Part shown: piece after piece, positions 44,946-57,600 of the stretch | How the letters are laid out: every line of letters begins with the position of its first letter | Numbering within the stretch: the first letter of the stretch is position 1 | Assembly: GCA_023213395.1 (NCBI GenBank) | Contig: CM041465.1 | Coordinates: 9,052,001-9,116,000, forward strand | Length of the DNA stretch: 64,000 nt | Direction of reading: 5' to 3' | Origin: Cycas panzhihuaensis | Taxonomy: Eukaryota > Cycadophyta | Notes under the pieces: model-generated | The model's database searches: none | The model's input: the letters and a program-made list of their open reading frames with translations, nothing else | Told to the model about the DNA's origin: nothing | Position numbers and translations under genes: made by a program

Positions 44946-45605
44946 TTTTAAGAAAATTGGGTCCCAATAACCAGAAACTACCACCAAGATCTAAACTATT
45001 TTATAATTAGTTACCGGAATTGAAACTAAAATTTAACATGCAAGGTCTTAAACTAGAGATAATACAATAAATAAATCATAAAGTTAAAGCATCACATATA
45101 CACTAGATATAACGTGGTAAAATCCTAGCAGTGTGCTAGGAAAATATGCACACAGGAAATGTATCAATCTTTATTATCCAAGAATGGAGAAATGTACATA
45201 ATCTGCAGTAGAATACTCATAGCAGCAACAACAAGCCACCATACTCCTCACAATGCATCCAATACATCGAATACCATCAACATAATGAAAAAACATCTTA
45301 AATCAGGCTATATGAGAGAGTCATACAATACACAAATCTCGACCATTAAATCTAGGATATTTTGAATGAACGATTATGATTATCTTTACAATTTAATATG
45401 TTTTACAAAGCTAACTTTTTGGGTCAGGGGCTATCGCCTCTGAACCCCCTCTTTGTGGGAGGGGTTTCGACTCCTCCTATACCCCTCGACCAAGGGGGGC
45501 TCCCGCCCCTCTTGGATCCCCCTCGCAGAAGTTTGGACGAAAAACCGTGCTATCAACGTGTCAAATTTTTTTGCCTCTAAAACATTGTTGTCACATTATC
45601 TAACA
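44946..45605 (-). repeat. Copia-H 5' LTR
   Basis: The partner of 40,251-40,908, with the same blocks in order. Its inner end reads TTTTAAG where the partner has TGTTGAG, so the terminal TG is mutated. The GC-rich hairpin block is at about 45,425-45,510. Confidence 0.93.
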
Positions 45606-45610
45606 AAAGC

Positions 45611-46106
45611 TTTAGTCTTATTAGAAATCCATTTTTAAGTTTATGCATATTATGTAACAATCTTCTTTTTCTATTCAAATTTGAAAATCAAGCAAACTCA
45701 TTTGATTAATGTTTCTATAAAATAGAACTATTCTTATTCATATTCTCACTTAAATTATCTACGAAGATCATCACCAAATGAAAATAACAAGCAAAATAGG
45801 CTTTATTGATCAAATTTTTTTAGTATATACCCTTCTATGGGTAACACATCCCAAATAGAACTGCAATGACCTTTACACCTTCTTCCTAATTTATCTTATG
45901 TGGCCATATTAACCTTGTAATCCTTAACATCTCCTTATTTGTTGTGTTTAGCTCTTGCATGGGTATCTTTATCCTATGCAATCTTTGTAATCTTCTCAAC
46001 CTACACTCAAGCACGACAACTTTTAGTAACTAGCATTATCTTTTAAGAATTCAAATTTCTCATCATGTTTTGCTATACATAATGACTCCTTGATTCTTTC
46101 TAATTG
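45611..46106. other. Spacer between Copia-H and Copia-I
   Basis: 0.5 kb of AT-rich DNA without a recognised gene or element. With 52,015-52,975 it formed one continuous stretch before Copia-I inserted. Confidence 0.6.
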
Positions 46107-46111
46107 CAATC
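46107..46111. repeat. Copia-I target site duplication, left copy (CAATC)
   Basis: An exact match to 52,010-52,014. Confidence 0.93.
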
Positions 46112-46452
46112 TGTTAGTGTGTTAGTTTAATATTAAGTTATTTGTTAATATTAATGTAGTGGTTTAATTAATGTGGTTAACAAAATGGTGCAAGTAATGC
46201 AAAGTCATAACTATTAGTAGTGGACACCTTGAAGGATTATAAATATCCTCGAGTCCTTTGTAGATTCATATCAATTAAGTGGTAATCAATATGATCTATA
46301 GATATTTGTGGTGATTTTTTTTCCGAAAGAGATTCCCACGTATATTCTATGTAATGTGTAAATGTTTTCTGTGTTTATCTTGTTTGCTTAATGTGTTTGA
46401 TAAAAGATTCTATAAGTGTAAACATATATTACTTCATTCATGTTTCTTAATA
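46112..46452 (+). repeat. Copia-I 5' LTR
   Basis: It starts TGTTAGTGT and aligns with 51,664-52,009 along its length; it ends in TA where the partner has CA. The primer-binding site follows directly. Confidence 0.93.
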
Positions 46453-47859
46453 TGGTATTAGAGTCATAGGATCCTACACAGTTGAGGCTATAGTTAGGTG
46501 GAGTGATGAAATCGTAGGTTGTTGGGTGATGTTATCAAAACATAAAATTTCTTGAGGACTTATCTTCTCCAACAACTTATAGAAGCATACACAGTATTCA
46601 ATAATGGTTGAAGAAGTGAAGTTCACTTACCAACAAAGTTAATGTACTGTTGAGGTCAAAAATCAGGTTTGCAAGCTATTTTCGTGGATTAAGTTGACTC
46701 ATTAAGGGTTGTCTGACGCTGGTTGATGAATTTGATACTGTTTCAGGCCAACAAAGCATGTTCTAGTAGAGATTTAATAGTAATGAGGGTTACTACACAT
46801 CATACAAGTTTGCTCTATTTTTTTGAAATGCTACTATATTTGACATTAAAAATCAACATTTTACATTGAAGGAGATAGAGTTCCTTACCTGAGGACAAGA
46901 TTGTATCCCATTGAGGAGGTCTTTTATTCTTAAGAAAGGTGTTGGACAGTAATAAAAGTTATTGGTTGGACTATTCGAAGTATATAGTTGAATATTGAGT
47001 ATGGGTAACTTTGTGTAAGCTTGCAACTCATGTTTCCTCTCTTGTTAGGCGTGATAACTGCCTAAAGATTGAACTAGGATGCACTTGTGTGGTTGCTAGA
47101 CAGTATGGTCCATTTTACCAATCGTGGGCGTGTGTTATAACCGTAAGGGCTCGAAAGGACCTGCATAGGTCATATTCTCTCTTGCAACTATCACAACTCT
47201 TTGTTCATGTCGTCTGAAGTTTGAAGATATAATATGGATGATGTTTGGCATATGTTTTGTATGTTTAACCTTAGTCGATCATTGTATTATGTCAATCCTT
47301 GATTTAATGCATATGCATTTAGTGAAAAGGCATATGACCTTTTTGGATAGTTGCCACTTTAGGAATATGCCTTTTAGCACATTCTATATAAAATGACTTT
47401 TATAAACCTTTGACAGACCATTGAAATATTACTTGTCTAAGTTAGATTTTAATAAAAAATGGCCCTAAAATGATCTCAAAATTATTCACAATATTCAAAG
47501 CATATTCTATGGTGCTTTAAGTCATTCTTTTTAGGCTTTTTGAGTATTTGAAGAATGATATTGAACCCAATTATTGTGTGATCGACTATTGGTGGGTCGT
47601 TCTGGCTTATATAACATGGTTTATGTACTCCAATGGACGTGCTTGAGAAGGTGGTGAACACGGTGAAGTAGATGTTGTCTGGAAGCCTATAGGTCTAGTA
47701 GTTTGATGATGTTAACTCATTTTTTAAGCTTGTTTTTCCAAAATGGATCGTTTAATGCCAAAAAGTAAATCAACTATGAGTGATGGCCAAGGCAAAAGTG
47801 GTCATAATTATACTTGATCATAAGGAACATGTTCGACTTTAGGAGAAACTATTCATAGT
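46453..47859 (+). other. Copia-I leader
   Basis: 1.4 kb from the primer-binding site to gag, without a convincing ORF. Its length is like the Copia-D leader. Confidence 0.65.
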
Positions 47860-48540
47860 AGTCAGATTGTTGAAACTATGACTCGTGCTAAACCAAAGAG
47901 CATTTGTTTATAACATTGATCAATTAGACAAAATCTAGGCAAAGTTGTGTAAAACGTTTGAAAAAAAAAAGACAAATAAACATCTAGCTTTGATGTTAGA
48001 GCTTCTCAATTCTATAGTGAAATATGAGACCAACATAAGCACCTACCTTAATAAAGGCATTGACTTGAAGAACAAGTTAGGCAAGTTAAAATCAAATTCA
48101 ATTGATGATGCATTATTATTTGCAATAATTATATTGAAACTACCATCTGCATTTGCCACTTTTCAGACCATCTATGGCAAAGATGAGGTGATGGAGGATG
48201 AGATGTTTAATGGTATAAAGAATCTAATTCTAGCTAAGAATACCAAGTTCAAACATTATAGGATGCTTGGAGGTTCTAAATCAAGTTAAGCCTTAGTCAT
48301 AAAGACACAAAGGAGAGAGACCGTTCAGGATGAGTAGTTTATACAAAGGTCTAGGGAAGAGTCTCAAGAGAAGAAGAAATTCACAAATAAATGTAACTAT
48401 TGTAAGAAGGAAGGTCATAGAGAAAAGAATTGTTGGTTCAAAAGATAGGACAGATACAAAGCTAGCCAAGATAATAAAAGGAAGAGTGTAGTAGCACATT
48501 GTGACAGAGTGTCAACCTTGTCAGTTGAGTTAAGTCAAAG
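47860..48540 (+). pseudogene. Copia-I gag (broken)
   Basis: The ORF 47,945-48,289 gives 'LALMLELLNSIVKYETNIST', 'DDALLFAIIILKLPSAFATF' and 'NLILAKNTKFKHYRMLGG', the copia gag pattern also found in Copia-D. The CCHC zinc knuckle 'CNYCKKEGHREKNC' near 48,391-48,432 keeps all four metal ligands, but a frameshift separates it from the ORF. Confidence 0.85.
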
Positions 48541-50120
48541 AAACTATTGAATATTAAACTTTGTAGAGTAGAAGCACATCTCTTTCTAAAAGCAAAACTT
48601 TGATTCATGAAGTACAGATCATAATAGTGCTGAGGTTATCCTTGGAGATGCTTATGTATTACCAATTGAAGGTATTGTCGATGCATCTTTAGCAGGTGGC
48701 AAGTTTAAAGAGGTCTGTTGCGTACCTAAGATGTAGTTGAATTTACTTTTAGACTGAGAAATCTACAAATAAAGAATGAAGGTCTAGCTTTATAAAGATA
48801 GATGTCTAATTAAGGATCCTAAATATAATTTTTCTATCATTGCTACTGGGAAAGTAAGAGAATTTTTTTGTGTTTAAAAAGTTTCAATCCTAGAAAAAAT
48901 CTTATGCTTTTATTGCCAACACAGATGAAGTTATGGTATGATTGCCTAGGTCACCCTAATTACAGAAGCATCGCACTACAGGAAAGATTGAAAATGTTGG
49001 AAGGATACCATATGTTTCATGTTCAAATAGTGTTTGTACAGGGTGTATCTATAGAAAATGTCATTGCTACCCTTTTGCCCGGAACAATACTTGGAGAGCC
49101 AAGAAGAAGCTTAAACTCGTGCATTCAGACATGATGTGGTCATTGTCAAACCCTTCAATATTAAGAGCTTGATATACTTTAATGTTTGTAGATGACTACA
49201 CCAGAAAGGCCTAAGTGCATTTTCTGAAAAATAAGTCAGAGGTGTTTGACTGCTTCCGTGATTAAAAAGTGAGTGTTTGAAAACAAAAATGATAAAAAGA
49301 TTAAAATATTAAGTGATATGGCAAAGAATATGATAATCATGTGTTTAATCAATTCTGTTGAGATTATGGTATAAAATGGGAGTTTCCTATCCCATGTACC
49401 CCATAACAAAATGGTGTTGAAGAGAAAAAGAATCATACCATGATAAAGATAGTAAGGTGTATGTAGCATTCAAGAAACTTGTCATCGATATTTTAGACAG
49501 AAGCTATTGTGATTATTGTTTATATTCTAAACAAGGTACCCACTCAAGTAATTTGAAGCATAACCCCTGAAAAAAAATGGACCAATCATAAATCAACTAT
49601 TGGTCAATTAAAATTATTTGGGTGCATTGGATATGCACATATGTTAGACGAATGTCGCAAAACGTAATATCGCAAGAGTTTGAAGTGTATATTCGTGGAG
49701 TATTCTTATTAGAACAAAACTTATAGATTGCAAAATCCAAAGGAAAGGAAAATTGTGATTAGTCGAGATGTTAAATTTGATAAGTCATCAATGTATCATA
49801 CTAAGAAATCATCAGAAGAACCTTTTTACCCTCCACTACTTCTATTTCCAAATTCAACAATTAAAGAGGACGATGAGTCAGTCGTTGGAATTCAAGAAAA
49901 AGCTAGACTGAATAGAGAGAGTAATAGTGAAGAGTCGTCACATGAAGAAATACCTACAACACCAGGTCCTTCTATACCATTATGGGCAAGTTAGACGATA
50001 GAAATTTTCAAAATAGCGATATAGAACCTTGTTGATGATAAGAGAACAAAAAGCCAACAAGCCAGTCAAACTCTACTAGTAGATACCAACTCCTTCAGTG
50101 ATCATGTTTCATATGATGAA
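48541..50120 (+). pseudogene. Copia-I protease and integrase (broken)
   Basis: The protease region gives 'VILGDAYVLPIEGIVDASLA' near 48,630-48,690. The GAG-pre-integrase region (ORF 48,868-49,134) shows 'LWYDCLGHPNYRSIALQERL'. Integrase blocks in shifting frames include 'PQQNGVEEKKNHTM' near 49,400-49,440. The ORF 49,728-49,994 carries the end of the integrase ('PKERKIVISRDVKFDKSSMY') and the linker 'PFYPPLLLFPNS'. Many stops. Confidence 0.85.
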
Positions 50121-51660
50121 GCGAATGATGATTCACGATAGAGAGTTGTGATGGAGGACGAATATGGCTTCATTATGAAAAATGGCATATAGGATTCCAT
50201 TACCTCTGAAAAAGAACCTAGTTAGATGCAAGTAGGTCTATAAAATAAAGTTTCACTTTATTGCAAAAGTGGATAAATGCAAGGCCAGGCTTGTTACTTA
50301 AGGATTTAAACAAAAGAAAGGAATTTCTTATGATGAGACATTTGCACCGGTCTCTAAAATAGTGACAATTAGTTTAATTATTTTTTTAGCAGTTGCATAT
50401 GGTTAGAAGTTACACTAAATAGACGTTAAGTCTACATTTCTTAATGAAGATCTAAAGGAGGGGATTTATATATCCTAACCTTTTGGATTCATTAAGAAAT
50501 GCCAAGAGCATCTTATATATCGTTTGAAAAAATTCACTCTATGGCCTAACACAAACACCTTGTGTTTGTTATGCAAAGATCAATGCCAAATTGAAAGAAG
50601 AAAAATGTGTTGCTATTTGCATATGAAAAGGAGTAGGACTCCAATAGTAGTTATTGTGTTATATGTGAATGATCTAATCAATGGAGGCAATTGTAATAAG
50701 ACTATTGTTCGATTCAAGTCCAATTTGAGAGCTATCTTTGATATGATAGACCTCGAACTTGTACACTACTTCTTAAGCATTGAAGTTAAGCAGATGGAAG
50801 ATAGAATCATGTTGTCGCAAATTCAATATATGAACCTACTCGAAAAGTTAAAGATGCAAGATTGCTATGCCATGTGCTAAAGGCACAAAGTTGTAGAAAA
50901 ATATAGCCAAATCCTCTGTAAATGGAACACTGTATCGTCGGTAAGGAGTCTAATTTATTTAACTCATACCAGACTAGGTATCGTCTATGTTATTAGATTG
51001 ATTTCTCGTTATATGCAAAATACTCATGATCTACATTAAGTTACAATGAAGCGGATTCAGAAATATTTAAAATAAACACTAAATCTTGGTCTTGAATACC
51101 TTCGTGGTGAAGAAATAAAGTTGTATGGCTACACTGATATTGATTGGGGGAGGAGACTCTAACGATTGAAAATTTACTATTGAATACATCTTTGGTATTA
51201 GTAATGGATTTATTTCCTGGTAGTCAAAAAATAAACAACCTGTGGCATTAACTTCTACAAACGCATAATATCAAGAACTTAATGTTGGTGCTAAAGAAGT
51301 TGTATAGTTGTAAAGTCTCTTGAAAATTCTTGGAGTTTCAAATGACAACCTGATTATTTTTGTTGATAATCAAAGTATCATTCGCGTGTTAAAGAAAATA
51401 AATTGAGATACAACACCACTATATCCGTGAACAGATTAAGTCAAAAAAGCTACAAGTCGACTATTATTCAAATGAATATCAACTTACGGACGTCTTCACC
51501 AAAGCACTTATTGAAGATCAATTTACAAATATGCATATTAGATTGAAACTCATAGAAGTTGTCCTTGAAGGGGGATGTATCGACAAAGATAAAGAAACAA
51601 GATAGTCCAGCCTTCATAATAACTAAACTATTGTAAGTTCCCTACATTCACATTAAGGGG
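50121..51660 (+). pseudogene. Copia-I reverse transcriptase and RNase H (broken)
   Basis: Reverse transcriptase begins near 50,130 with the usual copia blocks in mixed frames. The ORF 50,524-50,880 covers the palm: 'PIVVIVLYVNDLINGGNCNK', then 'LELVHYFLSIEVKQMEDRIM'. The catalytic motif is YVND, not YVDD or YIDD, so one of the two aspartates is Asn, which should inactivate the enzyme. RNase H follows to about 51,560 with many frame breaks ('YTDIDWG' near 51,130), then the polypurine tract. Confidence 0.88.
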
Positions 51661-51663
51661 GGA

Positions 51664-52009
51664 TGTTAGTATAACAATTTAATATTAAACCACATGTTAA
51701 TGTTAATGCTATGATTTAATTAATGTGATTAACAAAATGGTGTGAGTTATGCAGAGAGTCACAACCCTTAGTGATTGACACATTTTGAGAGATTATAAAT
51801 ATCTCAGAATCTCTTGTATATTCATATCAATCAAATAGTAATCAATGTGATCGATAGATCTTTGTAGTGAGTTTTTTTTTAAAAGAGTTTCCCACATATA
51901 TCCTATGTACTATGCAATTATTTTTTGTGTTTATCTTGTTTACTTGTTGTGTGTGGTAAAAGATTCTGTTAAGTGTAAACATGTATGGGTTCATTCATGT
52001 TTCTTAGCA
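51664..52009 (+). repeat. Copia-I 3' LTR
   Basis: 346 bp, TGTTAGT...AGCA, the partner of 46,112-46,452, followed by the CAATC duplication. Confidence 0.95.
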
Positions 52010-52014
52010 CAATC
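52010..52014. repeat. Copia-I target site duplication, right copy (CAATC)
   Basis: Identical to 46,107-46,111. Confidence 0.93.
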
Positions 52015-52975
52015 CTTGAATGTTTATGTGGGCATCTGTACTTTGCCTTAATAATCAATATCTTTATTGTTAACTCTTATAAACACTTTTGCTTTTGTGT
52101 CTCAGACGTTTTCCACAACTATCAATTTTTTATTTCTTAAATCACGGAGACTTTAGCTTCAAATGTTTAAATCTCCAACATTCTACTCAACTCACCCATA
52201 GCACAACCCATGGTTTCATAATTCAAAAATACATGATCGAATTTGAATACTCACATGTCTACAACCATGTGAATAAAAAACATTATATTATGCCTCCATG
52301 TCTTCTTTCGTCATTCAACTTCAGCATCTAACTTTCATCTCCACTCACAAATCCTTCATGTTTCAACAGGAAAACAAACCATCTATAGAGAAATGCTTGA
52401 AACAATTAAATTTATGGATCTAAAGATTAAAACCTTTGCATACCATGTTTAGGGGCACCACACACACAAATATATATACGAGTCCACTAAATCAATATTT
52501 TCAAATATTTTAAGAGTGGCGTCACAATAGATTTACTTGAATGCACAATACCTTGATAGAAAAACCTCCACCATGCTAGTCAATAGTACAAGCTATAAAT
52601 GTTCTTGTTTCAACATAAACAACTACCACTATTGAAACATAAACACAAACATAATTATTATCTCTCCAAGGTACTTGGCATACAAGTTTTCTCCAACTAT
52701 CATAGGTTTCAAATGTGGGTTCAATGCATGAGATCTACAGACCAACAGAGTTTTGCTTACCTTTGTTTGTAACTACTAGAAAACCCATGTTGTCTAGCAC
52801 GTCTCTACAACTCAGCTATGACATCCTTATAGCCTGCACTTGTCACCAAGTCACACAGATAATCATTGTTTGTGTTCATCACTCTGTGAGATGCATTCTA
52901 AATACGAGATATGTCATTCACATAAATAAAACGCTTTAAACTAAACATCCATCATATCAAGTATGAATAATAATG
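52015..52975. other. Spacer between Copia-I and Copia-J
   Basis: About 1 kb. Two short ORFs (52,089-52,331 and 52,715-52,939) have no recognised motif. No repeat structure seen. Confidence 0.55.
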
Positions 52976-53524
52976 TGTAGAAATAGCCAAATGGCCTTAC
53001 AATCCCAAGATATAGAAGCTATATTCACTCTAGTTCTAGAATGCAAATAAACTAGACTAAGAATGAAACTATGAGATCAAACATGAGCAAGATCAAACAT
53101 GAAGAGAAAGAACAAAATTGATACCAAAGATGAGGAGTTAGAATTAGTCCAACCTCCAAATGAATAGCAGTTTGATTAGCAATCTGGTAACATAACAATA
53201 CAACTCAAACTCTATATGAGAACAATGAGAAGAGGTCTCAATATATAAAGTGAAATGAGAGACCTAAGACATTGAATATTTGACTAGTGTCAAACATCTA
53301 AGGTACATGCCTTGCATATAGGACGTGTCCTTTTAGGGCTCTCAAGTGAGCAAAAGTGCATGGGAGTCCATTTAACCCTTTAGTGACAATGTTGTGTCAC
53401 TAGGAAATAATGTGGGTGTGCACTTTATCACTTAAGTAATAAGTCATCTCTAAAGTACAAAATGTATAAATAATACATGAAAAATAAAATATATAGGTTT
53501 AACATGTAAACATAAGGTTTAACA
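52976..53524 (-). repeat. Copia-J 3' LTR
   Basis: It starts TGTAGAAATAGCC and ends TTTAACA; long matches with 60,012-60,543 include 'gtgtccttttagggct'. It carries an extra ~13-base 'atgagcaagatca' stretch against the other copy. Confidence 0.94.
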
Positions 53525-53534
53525 CCCCCCACCC
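53525..53534 (-). other. Copia-J polypurine tract
   Basis: 'cccccc accc' on the + strand, a G-rich purine run on the - strand, immediately before the 3' LTR. Confidence 0.8.
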
Positions 53535-55150
53535 TTACTGTTTACAATATTAAGTCGAACCCCTGAACCATCTCTAAATTTTACAATTTTTTCTCTACCA
53601 AGTGACTTGGTAAAGATATATGTTGTTTGTTGTTCTGTCGGTCTATATTGAAGGTTGATCTCACCATTTTGCACATGCTCTCTGATGAAGTGATGATGAA
53701 CATCAATGTATTTGGTCTTCGCATGAAAGATAGGATTCTTGGCTAATTTAAGCACACTTGATTGTCGCAATAAATGCTGATGGGATGATCTTGCTCAAGT
53801 CTAAGCTCTCTAAGAATCCGTCGTAGTCAAATAGCTTCACAAACTGCGTTGACTGCAGCTTTGTACTCTGTTTCAATAGAAGACAAGGTAACATTGGCTT
53901 GCTTCTTGCAACTCTACGAAACAACTACTAAACCGAGGGTAAAACAATAACCTGAAGTTGATCTCTTGTTATCATGGCAACCTGCTCAATCAGAATTTGA
54001 GAACCCTTACAGAACGAAGTTCTCATCATGTGCATACTCAAATCGATGTTACAATGTACCTTTGATGTATTTGAATATGTGTTTAACTGCATTCCAATAC
54101 TTCTGCTTGGGTTGAGACATGTATCTAGAGCAAATCCCAACTACAAATGAGATGTCAGGGCGAGTGTTGGTGAGATAAATGAGACTCTCAATCAACTGTC
54201 GATAAAGTGTGGAATATGCTGGTTCAATTTCTTCATTGAGAGTAAGCTTTGTGCAATTCTCCATGGGTGTAGGCGCTGGTTTGCAGTCATGCATCCTAAA
54301 CTGCTACAAAATGTCCCAAGAATATTTGACTTGGGAGATGAAGATATAGCATAATTATTGCCATACCTCAAAGCCTAAGAAATAATGAAAAAGTCTAAGA
54401 TCTGTCATTTCAAAACTCCTTTTCAAGTCATCCTAGAGAATCTATACCATCTTAGTGTCATTGCCAATGATCACTAAGTCATCTACATATAAGACAATGA
54501 AAATGGCATGGTCTTTCTCAACTTTGATGTACAAGTTAGAATCTAAAGTAGATCAATGAAATCCATGTCTCAAAAAGTAATCATCAATCTTTGAGTACCA
54601 TGCTCTTTGAGCTTGTTTCAAGCTATACAATGCCTTTTTTTGGCGATAAACTAAATGCTCATTGCCTTGTACCTTGTAACCAGGAGGTTGCTCCAAGTAT
54701 ACCTCCTCCTGAAGATCGGCATTGAGAAAGGCACCCTTCATGTCCATCTGAAAAACCTGTCATTGCATTGCACCGCTAAGGCTAAAATGAGTCTAACAGT
54801 GTTCATATTAGCCACTAGTGCAAAAGTCTCATCATAATCTATGCATTCCTTTTGTTTGAACCATTTGCTACAAAAGCAGGCCTTCTAGCGCTTAAGTGTA
54901 CTATCAAAATGGAATTTGGTCTTGCAGACCCATTTGCAGTTGATTGCCTGTTTGTGTTTAGATAATTCGACCAAATTCCAAGTTCCATTCTAAAATGGAT
55001 TTCTTCATCCGTGAAAGCCTTCCAATTTTCATTTTTAGAAGTCTCCTCAAAGGTAGAAGGTTCATCAACACATAGCACTTCAGCCATAAGTGCAAAATTA
55101 ATTTGTTGCTTGTATTTTGATGGACGTTTTCCTTCAACAATCTGGTCGTC
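53535..55150 (-). pseudogene. Copia-J reverse transcriptase and RNase H (broken)
   Basis: The N-terminal part is in ORFs around 55,140-54,839. 54,747-54,553 gives 'MDMKGAFLNADLQEEVYLEQ' and 'KKALYSLKQAQRAWYSKID'. The catalytic 'IVLYVDDLVIIGND' near 54,480 is intact. 54,294-54,049 gives 'PTPMENCTKLTLNEE' and 'SLIYLTNTRPDISFVVGICS'. The RNase H end at 53,770-53,519 has 'HAKTKYIDVHHHFIREHV' and 'FTKSLGREKIVKFRDG'. Several stops and frame changes remain between these pieces. Confidence 0.92.
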
Positions 55151-55199
55151 CTACATTGTTTGAGTATACCATTTGGATAACTTTTTGATTAATATAACT

Positions 55200-56720
55200 T
55201 GAACCTCAAGATCTTCTAGTCTAAGTAGTTAATCAACAGAAGATGTGCTAGGATCAAGTGGAGCTAAGTCAGATGATGTGGGCGGTCCAACAAGTGCAGA
55301 TGATATACATGGAGTTGAAAATTGAGAGGGAATGAAAGCCTCAACAATCTTTTTGCTTTTGTCAATGGAGGGTTGGATAGATGTTGTATCCAACTTCTTA
55401 TGATTTTCTTCAACAAAGATTACATCTCTTGATAGATGCATTTTCTTTTTAATAGGATCATACAACTTGTAGGATTTGCTATGAACGACATAACCTACAA
55501 AGATGTACTTTACACTATGCTTGTCTAATTTAGTTCTTTGTTGATCGGGGATGTGCATATAAACAGTGCACCCAAAAGTCATCAAATAGATGACAGTTGG
55601 CTTTTTACTAGACCATGCATTCTCTGATGTGATGTCGGTGACTAATGTTGTTGGATTTCGATTTGCCACATAGGCAGTTGTGTGGAATGCCTTTACCCAG
55701 TAAGCTCGAGTGAGTCCCTTTGCATGCATCATTGCTTTGGCCTTGTTAGCCAAAGTTTTATTCATTCTTTCGGAGACTCCATTTTGTTGAGGAGTGTGAG
55801 GAATAGTAAGTTGTCTCTGAATGCCATTATCCTTATAGAATTTGATGAATTTATTTGAAGTAAATTCACCTCCATTGTTTGTCCTTAGTGTTTTGATGGA
55901 TTGGCCAGACTCATTCTCCACTTCAAGCTTGAATTCTAAACTTTTGAAATGCTTCAGACTTATGCTTGATGAAGTAAACCCAAACTTTATGAAAAAAATC
56001 GTCAATGAATGAGATGTAGTACAAAGCTCCCCCAAAGGATGCGGTAGATATACGGCCACACAAATCTGATTATACCAACTGCAAAGGATAAAATGCACGC
56101 CAAACTTTGCCTTTAGGGAAAAGCAAACGATGTTGTGTCCCCATTATGCATGCTTCATAAAGACATTTTGTGCCATACATCTTTGGAAAGCCATGTACCA
56201 TATTTTTGTTTATTATCTGTTTAAAATTGTCTAAACTCAAATGGCCTAGACGTTGATGCCAAAGTTGCATCTTAGACAAAGTTTAATAACAATGGAACCA
56301 GAGTAAACATAATGAAGTATGATATTATTAGCATCCAATTTGTAGAGGTCATGATCCTCATATCCAATAGCTACTACTTGGTCATTTTTGTCACTTATTA
56401 CACATTTCTCATTCTTGAACAAAATGCTCATATGTTACTTGTTCAATTTGCTAACAGATAGCAAGCTCTTCTCCATGGAAGATATAAAATAGGCATTGCC
56501 ATTGGAAATGTAGAGGAAGGATTAGAAGGAGAATGGAATGGAGCTATTATGCTTATGCTAGAAATCTTGACAGATTCATTGTTGCCGAAGGTCACTGATT
56601 GACATTTTCCTTCCTTGATGTCGCAAAAAAATTCTTCACTCCTAGTCATGTGTTGAGTAGCTCCAGAGTCAATGATCCAAGTTTGATCAACATTGGATAA
56701 ATGATAAGCATAAAACAGTT
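55200..56720 (-). pseudogene. Copia-J protease and integrase (partly intact)
   Basis: The protease motif 'WIIDSGATQHMT' near 56,680 keeps the catalytic D-S-G. After the protease comes the GAG-pre-integrase segment in 56,279-56,070 ('LWHQRLGHLSLDNFKQIINK'). The 289-codon ORF 56,098-55,229 is the longest copia ORF here: integrase core and C-terminus, with 'LRTNNGGEFTSNKF', 'TPQQNGVSERMNKTLANKAK', 'GCTVYMHIPDQQRTKLD', 'YIFVGYVVHSKSYKLYDPIK' and then a Ser/Pro-rich linker. Asn stands in LRTNNGGEF, where LRSDxGGEF is usual, so one catalytic acidic residue is lost. Confidence 0.92.
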
Positions 56721-56879
56721 TGTCCTCATCTGCAAACTGATTGAAGTGCCGTTGATTACCACCTCTAAAATCCCCCCTTCCTCTTTGACCTCCTCGATAA
56801 GCACCTTGATTTAGTCGAGGGGGATGCTGTTGTTGTTGTTGCTAAAATCTCTATTGTTGAAATTGTTGTCGTGGCTGGT

Positions 56880-57600
56880 GCTGCTATTGTCATGTGTGCT
56901 GAAGATCTGCTTGTTTCTTCTTACAATCAGGTACTATGTGGCTAACTTTGCCACAATAATGACAAACAACATTGGTCTTTGAGAAACCAATGTTCATGTT
57001 CCCAAATTGCTTTGAAAGTGTAAGTTTGGGATTCTGCTTGGCCTTTGATTTGACCATGAATGCACTTGATGTGGATGGTTTGTCATCATCGTCCTTGATG
57101 TAAATTTGCTCCTCTTGAAGCAACAAGCTTTCAAGTTCATTGAAGAACATTCGTTTAAGTGAACCATCTCGTGTAGTGGAAGAAATAAAGCCATTGTAGT
57201 CCTTAGGCAAAGTTTTGACAATTATTGTTATAAGCTCATCTCTAAAAATAGGACTACCTAATATATTCAATTCATTACATACCTCATTAATAAAATAAAC
57301 AAAAATAGACATAGACTTAACAAATTTTACAGATTACAATTTAATGTTTACCATCAATATGCGAGTTTGATTTCGCCTTTCATACAAAGATGACAAAATG
57401 TCTCATGCTTCTTTGGAGGTCTACACACACAATATTCTGATCTACATGAACATTAATAATCATATGTAAGAATGCCAAAGTAATTTCATCTTTGGCTTCT
57501 TCAGCAACAACAAGAGTATCATCAGGATAAACAATTACACCATCATTTATAGTAGAGTGCAATTATGATCCTTCCAAAAACATAACCCCAAAATTCATTC
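56880..57600 (-). pseudogene. Copia-J gag, C-terminal part (broken)
   Basis: The ORF 57,312-56,890 contains 'VCNELNILGSPIFRDELITI', 'TLPKDYNGFISSTT', 'LESLLLQEEQ' and the CCHC zinc knuckle 'CHYCGKVSHIVPDC' (about 56,960-56,919). 57,562-57,380 gives a preceding fragment ('ITLAFLHMIINVHVDQNI'). A Gln-rich stretch follows at about 56,810-56,880. The N-terminal gag domain was not found; it is probably lost or replaced near 57,600. Confidence 0.85.

Larger units (their letters stand above)
40251..45605 (-). mobile_element. Copia-H: full-length Ty1/copia retrotransposon (Tnt1-like)
   Basis: LTRs of 658 and 660 bp, a primer-binding site for initiator Met tRNA (44,931-44,943), a polypurine tract of Tnt1 style (AGGTGGAGAT on the - strand at 40,909-40,918), and gag, protease, integrase, reverse transcriptase and RNase H in copia order on the - strand. 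Coding parts have scattered stops, but long stretches stay readable and the YIDD motif is intact. The left-edge LTR at 1-283 belongs to the same family. Neighbours on both sides are unrelated insertions. Confidence 0.95.
46112..52009 (+). mobile_element. Copia-I: full-length Ty1/copia retrotransposon
   Basis: LTRs of 341 and 346 bp, a perfect 5-bp target duplication CAATC, a Met-type primer-binding site TGGTATTAGAGTC at 46,453, a polypurine tract 'aagggggga' before 51,664, and gag-protease-integrase-reverse transcriptase-RNase H on the + strand. It is not interrupted by another insertion. LTR and protein similarity put it in the family of Copia-D, so it shows the family in full, including the RNase H that Copia-D lacks. 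Stops and frameshifts occur throughout. Confidence 0.95.

Noticed and set aside
47011-47217. 68-codon ORF in the Copia-I leader
   Set aside because: No family similarity; position in the leader matches the non-coding leader of Copia-D.
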